64,000 nt of DNA from Phoma sp. XZ068. Its lineage: Eukaryota > Ascomycota > Dothideomycetes > Pleosporales > Didymellaceae. Positions 22,326-32,526 of this stretch are shown piece after piece (position 1 is the first letter of the stretch; every line of letters starts with the position of its first letter). The stretch covers positions 1,612,001 through 1,676,000 of the forward strand of contig RBKR01000008.1 in assembly GCA_004835665.1 (NCBI GenBank). Direction: 5' to 3'. The notes under the pieces are model-generated. The model did not search any database and was not told the origin of the DNA. It saw only the letters and a list, made by a program, of their open reading frames with translations. The translations under genes were made by a program, and so were the position numbers.

Positions 22326-22531
22326 TGTGTGTGGGGTTGCTGTTGGTGGTCGTGACGATGCGTGCAATGATGAGCTTCGAGGGTGGAACTTGCCGGGCGG
22401 ACGCTAAGACCACTTGCGGACTAAGGCAACATCAGGAACACCTTCCTCATCATCTGTGGCAGCCTTGTAACACATCTCTTGCGTATATATAGAGGCCGAA
22501 CGTCGTCTCCAGGATCTGCTGAAGGACGGTA

Positions 22532-24190
22532 ATGACTACCTTCGAAGACCTAGACGACGATGTGTTGTACCTGATTCTCGACTATGTAAGCGTTTCTTGC
22601 ATCGCCCTGATTGGTTGCTAACAACAAGCAGTTGTACTTGGAGCGATTTACTGTTCTTCAAAGTCTGCGACTTACTTCATCACGCCTGAAAGATTTCGCC
22701 GATGCTGTAGCTCACAGAACTGTATCTTTGATCGATGATGAGGCGCACGAGCAGATCACGTACCGGCTGGCCGAACGACTGACTGACCCATCTGACAAAA
22801 TATGTCATTACGTGCGCGACCTTCGTATCGTCGACTTCAAGGGCGACCAACGGAGCTACTGCCTTAACGTTGACTTGATCATAAACTGTCTCAGCCAAGT
22901 TCGGCGGCTTGACTCCTTCAGCTGGAGCTGTGATGCACCGATCTCGATGAAAATCCTTGAGATCTTGCGGCAACGCTTTCCCAGGGCACAGCTCTTCGCC
23001 AATACCAAATCAGTCGACAAGACTCTTCTTTCTACAGCGCAGCTCCGTCGTTTGGATATATCAGTGCCTTGCGCAGACCTTTCTGGCGCTGACAGCATCT
23101 CCTTGCTACGAAGTCTCAAGCAAGCACTGCTGCAGCTGCCTAGTCTTCGCCATTTTCTCATAGACACGCATCATGATGTCAACGTTGGTCAAAGGGAAGG
23201 TGCTACTCTGGACTGCATGCACATTCCACTTCAGTCTGGTGATAAGTTGCCCGCCCTGAACTCGCTCCAGATCGCCAGCATGAGCTACGACTTTTCAGAG
23301 GAGCACTGTGTGAACTTGCTGGCGAGTATGGACTGCAGCAAGCTTCAGCAGCTTACCCTTGGATCTCCTAATCCCATCAACTTCTTCGAGGTTTTCCTCG
23401 GACAATTACCCCAATTGACGCACCTAGACATCTCATACGCATCAACCAGAGACGATCCACGGCACCTACGCCTGAAAGCCTGCTCAAACTTTATCGTCGG
23501 GCTTCGATCATTGCGAAAATTGGTGCTCCGTTGTGATGATCTGGACATGCGCGACGAGCTGCCCCAGGCAATATCACGCGTCCATGGACTCAATCTACTT
23601 CATTTAAGCTTACAAGCGAGACAGGTAAACCTCGAAGGTCCCGTATACCGTGGCAACATTCGTAGATTTCTTCGCAAATTCACGAATTTGCAGTCTCTGC
23701 ACATAGCTTTTCCCGACATTCGAAGCTATCATTGGTGTCTTGAATGTGGAGGTGACGAATTGGAAGTAAGTAATCATACCCGTCAAAACTGACAAACTCC
23801 TGACTTAATAAGGAATCAAAACAATTTTCATTCGTGCCCCCTCACTCGACACTGCGCGACGTCCAGTTGTCCATCCGAGCACCACCAAGCGAGTGCGCAC
23901 TGTACGCATACATCAACAAGCACGCTCACTGTGCGATATGCCTTTTATGGACTACATTTGTAGGCCGACCAATCTCACAGCTCGAGACACTAAGCATACG
24001 GTTTTGGAGATGGGAGACCGGTCGACAAACGCGTCTACAAGAACTCGTCTATGACTCTACACGATTACGTGGGCGGCTTACTGTAAAGGTCCGCCATCAT
24101 CGCGAATTTCCTACCGTTGTGTACAAGGAGGATTGGGAACAAAGTGGGAACGATGGGGACGAGAGAATGCTAGCAGCTTTCGTGACTTGA
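22532..24190 (+). CDS. F-box/leucine-rich-repeat-like protein
   Basis: Three exons, 22532-22585, 22632-23765 and 23813-24190. The introns are 46-47 bp with GTAAGC/GTAAGT donors and the first has a GCTAAC branch; the model keeps phase and gives 521 residues. The N-terminus is F-box-like (LDDDVLYLILDYLYLERF, then LQSLRLTSSRLKDFA), and the rest shows leucine-rich segments typical of fungal F-box proteins (LRRLDISVP, LPSLRHFLI, LPQLTHLDISYA, LRSLRKLVLR). It probably recruits an unknown substrate to an SCF ubiquitin ligase. The C-terminal exon is basic and less conserved in appearance. Confidence 0.75.
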
Positions 24191-24730
24191 AGATGGTCAC
24201 TTTGTGTTTCTTTGGACGGTGATGATGCACGATACTACTAAGCACGGAGACGCATGAATTGCAGCAGTATGGCTCAGAGATAAGAGTAATCCGTTGGGTC
24301 GAGTGTTGTCGTCATGGGACATATCGCAGCTTGGCTTCCCATATCAACGAGTCAAAGTTCGTGTCAACAATCTGCGATGCAATAATATCAATCTAATAGA
24401 GAGATGCGCGCAACATATCTACCATGGTGAAAAAATGTCTTCCTGTCCAAAATCAATCTCAACAATACCAACGGTCAAAATCCACGGCTAATCAAGGTAG
24501 TCAAGATGCTCCACTAATATTGAGCCAACCCGTGGTCTGTCTGACCTCCTGCTCAAGTCATACCGGCCAATATATGGCATCATCTCAGATGTCTGCCCAG
24601 TTTTGTATTGGAGGTATCATTACAGTTTCAGAAAACAGCCACGATACTTCCTACAAATAGTGAATGCCCTCCCATATAATACTCATCGAATACGAGTACC
24701 AGTCCATTAGCTGTTCTGACACCAACTTCC
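24191..24730. other. Intergenic between F-box and dioxygenase genes
   Basis: No supported gene. The two neighbours converge here, so this is 3' flank on both sides. Confidence 0.5.
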
Positions 24731-25843
24731 TTACACCGCCACACTAAGCCGCGGTACAACACCAACACCATTCTCCTTCCCTCTAGACTCCACCTCCTCC
24801 ACCTCCTCCTCCTTCAGCTTCTCCTGCAACCTCTTGAAATTACGACTCATCGCATTCCTCGTAAACTCCTCCCCAGTAACCAATGGATACTTCTTCCGCG
24901 GCCCCTGAATCTCCGCATCCCGACACGGCTGATTGAAAAAAGCAATGCTATACCGCTCACCGTAGTAGTCGCCAGCTTCACACGGCGCCTTGACGCGGTG
25001 GAATGTCGATTTGAAGCGGTCGTCTGACCAAGACATGAGGAGGTCGCCGACATTACAAACTACCTTCCGTTAGTTCTGACGGCACCGTGTGGGTTTGAAG
25101 TAGGACTTACCAATCGCATTCTTCTCGGCGTCGGGCTCGACTTTCGTCCATGCGTCGCCGTACCCGAATGATGTAGATACTTCTCGACCTGGACAAATTT
25201 CCAGTCCGGACTGTCCTGCTTTTTGGAACAGCAGCGTTAGTAAGTCCCAGTCTGCGTGTGCACCTGCGCGGTGGTATATCTCGCCGTTTGGGTCGGGGAG
25301 GTCAGGTGTCTCGAAGTAATGTAGTAATCTGCAAACTGTTTGAGATTCAGGACGACTGACATCATGCGCTTTGACGAAGTAGTCATCTTCAAAGCCGAGA
25401 CCGCGAGCGAAGCATATCATGAGTTTCTCGCTGACGGACTGGGCTTGCTGCATGAATCCCAGAGCCTCGGTGCGGAAACCAGGGAGCTGCTGTTCTGCTA
25501 GCCATCGACCGTTCATTCCCTCCCCGAACTGCATCTGGTACGATTCCTTGCGATCCGCGACACCAGTGGAAGGCCGGACTTGCGAGTTCTTCTCCCATCC
25601 GGCGTTGTGCTGTGGTGAGAATGGAACCTGTGCTTTTACGCTGTCGTCCTGGCTGAAGAATCGAGCGGATTGGTCGAAGATCCGGTCCACAGACTCGCGT
25701 GAGATGCCGTGGTCAATAATACAGAAGAATCCGACGTTCTCGGCTGCATCGACTAGTTCTGTAGTAATTGCATCGACGCGGTTTTCAAAGTCTCGCAGTG
25801 AGATTGTTGGGATTGGGCGGTCAACGTATTTTGTAGGTGCCAT
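24731..25843 (-). CDS. 2-oxoglutarate/Fe(II)-dependent dioxygenase (isopenicillin N synthase-like)
   Basis: Two exons, 25843-25111 and 25059-24731. The 51-bp intron has a GTAAGT donor and a GAACTAAC branch and ends GTAG; the model gives 353 residues. The N-terminal DIOX_N domain runs from IPTISLRDFE (11-20) to about 120. The catalytic core has His196 and Asp198 in HADWDLLTLLFQ, the distal His265 in KSTFHRV and the 2-oxoglutarate-binding Arg280/Ser282 in ERYSIAFF, so all key residues are present. The family includes thymine 7-hydroxylase, HxnY of nicotinate catabolism and flavonoid-type oxygenases. Divergent from the Zn2Cys6 regulator across 516 bp and next to a nucleobase-type permease and a deaminase, it is most simply read as hydroxylating a heterocyclic substrate. 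Confidence 0.9.
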
Positions 25844-26045
25844 TGCCAGTTTTTTAAGATCAGGCTGACTCGGTACGGTACTGGGGAGGAAAGTCGTGAG
25901 TTTGAGACTTGTAGTTATTTCATGGTTGTGTCACTCACTTGTTCTTATACTCAGCCATGTTCAGGTAGCTTGCTTAAAGTTGGATGTAAAGCGGTTGACC
26001 ACCGTTCGGGTTCCGCTGTGTTGCCAACGCCGACCCCGCAGCATG

Positions 26046-26053
26046 CGGCCGAG
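26046..26053. promoter_or_regulatory. CGGCCGAG half-site, dioxygenase/regulator promoter
   Basis: One of four copies of the octamer CTCGGCCG (either strand) in about 330 bp around the regulator start. It is a candidate zinc-cluster binding half-site. Confidence 0.5.
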
Positions 26054-26134
26054 CATAGAGATCTGCCTTATGCTGACCGGCATGGTGGTTGCTGTTACAC
26101 ACAGCGGAGGTAGTGGGGAAAGCACGCTAGTGCC

Positions 26135-26202
26135 AGATAAAGGTTGACAGGGGGCGGCCGAGAGCTCGGGGTTCGCTAGCTATCTCGGCCGCCTCTTTAT
26201 CG
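26135..26202. promoter_or_regulatory. GATA (HGATAR) sites in the dioxygenase/regulator promoter
   Basis: AGATAA at 26135-26140, AGATAG on the minus strand at 26180-26185 and CGATAA on the minus strand at 26197-26202 fit the AreA/Nit2 nitrogen-regulator consensus. They interleave with the CCGAG/CTCGG motifs. Confidence 0.45.
26153..26193. promoter_or_regulatory. Putative zinc-cluster operator, nested inverted repeats
   Basis: A perfect 10-bp inverted repeat, GGCGGCCGAG (26153-26162) and CTCGGCCGCC (26184-26193), surrounds a second inverted pair CCGAG-AG-CTCGG (26158-26169). Read on the minus strand, 26155-26169 is CCGAGCTCTCGGCCG. This matches CCGAGGGCTCGGCCG at 30667-30681 in the permease/deaminase promoter at 13 of 15 positions. 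CGG/CCG triplets are the usual contacts of Zn2Cys6 dimers. Confidence 0.65.
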
Positions 26203-26359
26203 ACATGCGCTGTTCATGTCTTCGCAGCAACTTACGCGTCTGAGCGGATTTGCGCGGCCGCAGCGAGATCACCGTGAGAATTGTGGCACATAGATATTGA
26301 CACCGAAGCTTCTTACGCGTGGACCATCGAGCGCATGCATTCGGACACCACTCGCGACT

Positions 26360-28532
26360 ATGGAGGAACTCTCGGCCGCCAAAGGTCAACGGCTTCGCCT
26401 GACCTGCACAGAATGTTATAGACGTAAAATCAAGTGCGACAAGACCATACCATGTGGCACATGCGTCAAAAGGTAGTGATTCAACAGCGTCGTTTGCAAG
26501 CAGTAGCTGACTAAGTGCAAGAGGCTATGCTGAATTCTGTACTCGAGAAGACGACGGTGCAGCCACAATGACTGTGACATACGCGAGTAATGAATCTGCG
26601 CCCGCCAATGACCTTGTTAGAAGGTTACTTGATCGTGTAAATCAATTGGAGGCCCAGCTACTACCACACGATAAGAGTCCTCAGGCCGATGGCATAGCTT
26701 CTCCGCACCGAAGTTCACCGCACACTCTACGGGTTCCAGATCAAAATGAACAGCATGATACTCCTGCATGTGCTCAATCACACTCACAAGAGATCTCGGA
26801 TAGCCCGGCCCATGAGAACGGAGATTCTGTCGTGCCTGAAGATGATGATGCGGCAACAGTCCTGGAGTATCTTGCATGGGGCCGCAGCAAAGACGTTGAG
26901 TATGGGTCTACAGCGCATCACCCTAGCCGGCTTATCCTGGAACAAGAAGACGGTCACGGTATCTCACATGCCATGTTTGAGTGCAGTAAGCAAGCCACCT
27001 TTGATCTGCTCGAGACACTTCTACCAGAAAAGGCTCGGATCCGTCCGCTCGTTGACTACCATAACACCTACCTGTTGTGGTATCACGGGTCTTACTCTTC
27101 AAAAATCTTCGATGATCATTTGAGCAAGTTCTTAGATACTTACAATGGCGATATACGGCATCCTGATCTAGATGCGCAATGGCTGGCTCTCTTGTTTGCC
27201 ATCCTTACAGGCAGCTTAGCTTGTGCGCCTTCTGATATTCGGAGTTCGTGGGGCTTTCAGGACCCCGAGAGCTCGACCTTGGCTTTGCACTGGTACGAGT
27301 CTTCGGTCTCATGTCTAAATGCGGGTCACTACGTCGAGAGACACACTATTCACTCGGTCGAAGCGATTGCCACGTTGACAATAGCAGCACATATTTTGGG
27401 CAGATCAAGCAGCCAGTCTGTTCTCCTTGCCTCAGCCGGACGCATCGCGCAAAGCCTCGGTCTGCACCGATTGAGTACAGAAACGGAGCCTGGCTCTGTC
27501 GCGCAGTTGCGCCAACGAGAGGCTGGTCGACGCGTCTTCAACCAGCTATGTACACAGGATTGGTTCCAGATTCCTTTTTCTGAATCTTACACGTTGAACC
27601 CTCGTTTCATCACAACAACCAAGCCTATGAATTGCAATGACGATGATCTTGAGTGCCAACCCCAATCAGTCCCGACACAATCGAGCTATTGCAACTATCG
27701 ATTTGAGATTGCGGCGCTCATGCCACAGCTACTTGACGCGACTTCGGAGTGTAACACCTTGTTCACTAGATACGAGCAAGTGCTCAAGTATGACGAGAAG
27801 ATGCGAAAACTCGCAACGGCTTCTATGCCAACCTTTCTATCCACAAACGCAGAAATAGCTGCGACTTGGCCAGTCTGGGTCAGTTGGGCCCGAAGATCGT
27901 TAGCCATATGTGCGGCTCACAAGATTATCATGATCCACCGCAAATTTCTTGGTCTGTCTTTCACGAACACGGCTTTTTCTTTCACACGTCGAACATGCGT
28001 GGCCGCAGCGAAAACAATTCTGAAGGAGGCTCTATCTACAAATGATCAGAATGGTCCAATCCTTTGGATCGAACAAGCCTTTTCAGTGGCGGCAGGCATA
28101 GTTCTCAGCCTCGACGTTGCCCATAAAGAGCCTCAAGGAAATGAACTGGAGCAACACATCATCATGATGGACAAGACTGTTAACTATTTGAAGAGCTTCA
28201 AAGGAAGCAAGGTAGCTAGCCGTGGCGCGCAACTATTATCCGCTTTGCAAAAGGAGGTTAGACGAGGCTCATTTCGCGGCTTGGGCAAAAGACAGCGTAG
28301 TTCCGGAGACATTGAATATGCCCGCCCCAATAAACTTATGCGCAGGCCAAATGACATCCAGGATATCTCACACTCGACTTACCCGCAATCATCTGCGAGG
28401 ACCGCTACGGACGCTACAATGATACCCAATTTAAATGGGAGCGCTTGGGACATGTCGTCTTACCAGTTCCCGATCGACGTCACCCTTGGACCCCAAGACT
28501 TGTTTGATGATCTTCTGTCATTTCAATTGTAG
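26360..28532 (+). CDS. Zn2Cys6 transcription factor, probable cluster regulator
   Basis: Two exons, 26360-26472 and 26522-28532, with a 49-bp intron (GTAGTG donor, GACTAA branch region) that splits the zinc cluster; spliced product 707 residues. The binuclear zinc cluster begins at Cys16 (CTECYRRKIKC, CGTC, then GYAEFC), with spacing C-x2-C-x6-C-x5-C-x2-C-x8-C. A short coiled coil follows (NDLVRRLLDRVNQLEAQL), then a fungal_trans middle domain (SVEAIATLTIAAHILGRSSS, AGRIAQSLGLHRL). It lies between the dioxygenase (divergent) and the NAT permease (convergent, 76 bp apart). The repeated CTCGGCCG words in its own promoter and first exon (26371-26378) suggest autoregulation. Confidence 0.9.
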
Positions 28533-28608
28533 TTGCAAACAATTTATAACTGCAGCATGCAAAACATATCCGTTCAAAATCGACTGCCTACCACTTACGA
28601 CTACAGCC

Positions 28609-30396
28609 TCAGCGTCCACCAATGATTGGATGTCTCGCCTCATCTCCATACCCCACGACGAGCCCGGGTGCCCGATCTGTGGGTAAAATTGCATTCAGAA
28701 ACACACCCGCTATGGCCGAGATTACGAACGGTGTCTCGACTGCAAGGTTGATCCCCTGCTCGAGGCCTATCAGACTTTGATTTGGCCCGTCGTAAGTCAG
28801 GATTGAGGAGAACCAGTCTGGCTGGCATATGTCCATGAATCCAACACCAAGCGCCACCGTGAGTATGAATCTGTCCCGGCGGGTCCACTCGATCAAGGCC
28901 AGCACACGTATACCAGCCACTGCAATGGTTGAGTATAGGAACACTTGCATACCACCTAGGACAGATGGAGGCATGGAAGCGAATACCGCACCAAACTTTG
29001 CGATAACCCCCATCAGGATCAAGAATCCGCTAGCAGCCCAGCCTGCACGACGAGATGCGCAACCGGTGAGAACGATGACTCCGTTATTCCCTGCCTGCGA
29101 GACCATAGGAGGCCCTGTGGCGAGCGCACTGAAGAAGCTCCCAATACCATCGCATAGTATACCACCTTGAACCCGGCTACTGAATTCTGCACCTTCAATG
29201 TCAACACCTGACAGCTCCGCTGTGGCCAAGATGTCTGGGATGCACGATACGGCTTGACAGGCGAACATAATTATCAGTGGTAAGACGAGTGTACCATCGA
29301 CAGATAGCTCAAAGGTATGGACCCATAGAAAAGTTCCACTTGGGGCAGTAGTGAGTTGATCCGTTGACCAGTATCCGAGCGCTCCTGATAATGCACATCC
29401 AACGGCAAGACCGATGATGACAGCAGCAGAACGCATGAGTGGTGCACCAACAGCCTCGACCAAGACGATGGTCGCGAAAACACTGAACCCCAAGCCAATC
29501 AACTTTGGATGTCCCCAAGGAAGTGGTTTTGGTGCCGAGATGTCTGGGCAGAGTGCGTAAAAGCCGTCTCCGCCATGACAGTTTGAGGATCCTCCCCAGT
29601 TCTGTAAGCCGTTACCGATCAAATAAACGCCGATTAGCGTAAGGAGACTTCCGGTGATGAGTTTCGGAAAGATTTTGTTTAACATCTTGGGCGGTACGAA
29701 AGCCATCGCGATCTGAACCCAAACGCAGCAAAGCATGGTGCCAAGCACCGCGCCCCAGGCTTGTGGGCATGCACCTTCTGTCCCATCTTCAGTAACTGGA
29801 CAAGTGCCGGATTTATAACGTAATGCTGCGTAATTGAAGACGATCGGGAGGATATCGAAGGTTGGACCAACGACGCTCAGCAGTCCCGTGCCAACGAAGA
29901 ATGGTGTCTTCGTAATATGAAGCCGAGTGACCTGCAGGGCGGTCGCGATACCGGTGGTGATGAAGGCAGTTGAGACCAAGTACTCGGTCACTTCAGGCTC
30001 GAAATGAAATGCACCAGACGCAATCGCAAGAGGTGGCGAGACAATTGAACCGATCATGCAGAGCGCGTGCTGGAGGCCGAGGAGAAGTGTCAGCAATAGC
30101 GGGACGCGATCGTTCAGCCCATAGAAGGGAGCCTTGTAATCCTTGTATCTCCGGTTTAGTGGCCATATGTTTGGAGTAACTAGGTAAAGGTAGTCCTGCA
30201 GCTGTCAGCATCGAAGCAGGCTGAAAACGTGAGTCGTGGAGCATACATAGTCTCCCACCCAACCATCTTTTGTTGTGAGCATATGCTTCAACTCTGTCAA
30301 AGCATTTTGCCATCGGTTCATCAAAGTTCCTTTCCTTTGGCTGGTGGACGGCGAGTATGTATTTGTGTCTTCTGGCAACTTTGGTTCCATTGCCAA
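28609..30396 (-). CDS. Nucleobase-ascorbate (NAT/NCS2) transporter with altered signature motif
   Basis: Two exons, 30396-30247 and 30195-28609, with a 51-bp intron (GTATGC, GCTGAC branch, CAG), give 578 residues, the UapA/UapC length. Family marks are the N-terminal cytosolic segment ending in DYLYLVTPNIWPLNRRYKDYKAP, the QHA motif (LLGLQHALCMIG), about 12-14 hydrophobic spans and GGILCDGIGSFFSALAT before the signature. The signature (about residues 419-428) reads GNNGVIVLTG. In the UapA family the first position is Gln/Glu/Pro and is usually Gln408, with Arg417 at the end. The TM8 motif that holds Glu356 in UapA reads AVSCIPD, with Ser at the Glu position and the Asp kept. Substrate specificity is therefore probably not xanthine/uric acid. 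An alternative start two codons downstream is possible. Confidence 0.9.
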
Positions 30397-30634
30397 CCTG
30401 TCGCTATGAAGCTCATTGGAGAAGAATGGTACTATTATGGACAGAGAACCTGACTATATAACGAAGATCATGACTAGAGCCACGGGCTATTGCTAAGATA
30501 TCCCCAACCTTCGTCCCCGCTTATCTCCAGATAGGCGTTCAGTAACACTGGGGTGCACCATTGTAATCTCGCAGCGTCGTTATAATTTTGCAGATCTCTC
30601 GGCTTCAGCAACTGAGGTGCAGAAGATATGGGTC

Positions 30635-30646
30635 TGATAACGATAG
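30635..30646. promoter_or_regulatory. Tandem GATA sites in the permease/deaminase promoter
   Basis: TGATAA (30635-30640) directly followed by CGATAG (30641-30646), two adjacent HGATAR words in the same orientation. Paired GATA sites are typical of AreA/Nit2-controlled nitrogen-source genes. Confidence 0.5.
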
Positions 30647-30666
30647 GTAGGATCCGGAAGCCCTGT

Positions 30667-30681
30667 CCGAGGGCTCGGCCG
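30667..30681. promoter_or_regulatory. Putative zinc-cluster operator CCGAG-GG-CTCGGCCG
   Basis: Inverted pair CCGAG/CTCGG with a two-base centre, extended by CCG. It matches the element in the dioxygenase/regulator promoter at 13 of 15 positions and lies 20 bp from the GATA pair, about 240 bp upstream of the deaminase start and 270 bp from the permease start. Confidence 0.65.
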
Positions 30682-30921
30682 TGCAGGGATGGAGATCCGG
30701 CTAACCTTTTATAGACCCGACACTGACCCACACCGTGTTGCGAAGATTCCTATAGCATGTGTAAAAGTTGCCAAAGCTTTCGAAAACGCTGAAAAAGCTA
30801 CATCGTTCCGGAGCAGCCTACCTGAAGGAACCGCGTGCACTGCTGGATTGGACTGGCCATCTTCGTCCGACTGCCTATCATACTAAAAGGAAGTGCATTT
30901 CAACTTGCTTAACTTCCAGCA

Positions 30922-32417
30922 ATGATTCAAAAGTCTTCTAGCGAGCGGATCTCGCGACTGTTCATCCACGCCACGATCATTACCGTCAACAAAGATCGAA
31001 CAGTTTTCCTTGATGGCGCACTTCTAATCCGAGACAATCGCATTGCCGCTATCAATCAGACCGACATATTGATCTCAAGCGCTGATGAATCAACTGAGAT
31101 CATCGACTGCACAAACCAAATTATCATTCCGGGCTTGATCAATACACATGCTCACCTAGCGCAATCGCTGTTGCGCGGCCTAGCGGAGGATCTACCACTC
31201 CACAGCTGGCTTTGCGACGCTATTTGGCCACTGGAAGCAAACTATGTGGAAGAAGATGGGTATACGGCAGCGATGCTTACTATTTCGGAAATGTTGAAGA
31301 CAGGAACGACTTGCTTCCTTGAGGCTATGCTGACCCACCGAAGCGGAGTCGAGAATGTGGTGAAAGCTGTGGAAGAGACAGGAATAAGGGCCTGTTTGGT
31401 AAGCTTAAATCGTTCATCCACTCATCAGAACTAACCTTGCGGAAGGGTAAACTGATCAAGGCTGTTGAAACAAACCCGGGCTTGAACCTCAAGGATGCAA
31501 GAGATCGCGACGTCGAGTCCATGACAATTTCTAGCGCACTCGAAGCGTATCAACACCATCACGGCTCTTGTGACGACCGCCTGCACATGTGGTTCTCAGC
31601 AGGAACACCACGAGGATCACCAATGTCTGCACACGCAGCGATTGGTGAGGCTGCAAGAGCACACGACATCGGCCTCACTATGCATTGCGCCGAAGCACCC
31701 AAAGACCTCTCTATCTACCGCAACTCATACGACTGCAGCCCTTTCCAGTTCTGCCAAACCACCAAGCTCACAGGTCCCAAAAGTGTGTTTGCTCATTGCG
31801 TCCATCCAGACCCAGCTGTTGACTACGACATTCTCCGTGAGACTAAGAGCACCGTATCTCACAACCCCACCAGTAACCTCAAGCTCGGCTCAGGAGTAGC
31901 ACAAATCCCAGACATGCTCAAAGCTGGTGTCAATATTACTCTTGGTACGGATGGCGCGCCTTGCAACAACACATACGACATGTTCCGCGAGATGCATCTA
32001 GCATCAATTCTGCACAGTGGTGTCCACGAAGAAGCTGGGGTTATCACGGCATACCAAGTTCTCGAGTTTGCGACAATCAATGGAGCACGAGCGTTGGGTC
32101 TTGAAGACCAAATTGGCAGTCTGGAAGTTGGGAAGAAGGCGGACATTGTCGTTGTGGCACCGAAGGGTGTTGGTGCTGCGCCGTGGGATCCCGAGCAGGT
32201 TTTAGAAGGTGGTATGGACCCTATCACCACTTTGGTGCATTGCTCGGGCAATGATGTAGAGTACGTGCTTGTTGATGGAAGAATGTTGGTCAGCGGAGGT
32301 AAGCTCGTTGGTGTCAATGATGAGGAGCTGGCTGAGAAGGCCAAAATGGCAGTAAAAACAATACGGGCAAGAAGCGGCGTCAAAGCAAGAAATCATATGG
32401 ATTTAAAATACATATAG
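30922..32417 (+). CDS. ATZ/TRZ-type metal-dependent amidohydrolase (deaminase)
   Basis: Two exons, 30922-31398 and 31446-32417, with a 47-bp intron (GTAAGC, AACTAAC branch), give 482 residues. All metal ligands of the amidohydrolase fold are visible: His76 and His78 in GLINTHAHLAQSLLRG, His239 in TMHCAEA, His276 or His279 in VFAHCVH, and Asp328 in LGTDGAPCNN. SHNPTSNLKLGSG is also present. This arrangement is typical of the subgroup containing methylthioadenosine/adenosylhomocysteine deaminase, 8-oxoguanine deaminase and triazine hydrolases. It probably hydrolyses an exocyclic amine from a purine- or pyrimidine-like ring. It is divergent from the NAT transporter over a 525-bp shared promoter, which links uptake to deamination. 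The exact substrate cannot be read from the sequence. Confidence 0.88.
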
Positions 32418-32526
32418 CCATATTATCCACGCCTGTCATCCCCATAGCTCTTTACCTTGGAGGCGCTTTTGATCACAGAACTAGCATTTGCATAACGTGA
32501 CAGTTCGCACGCCTATCCGTTACACC

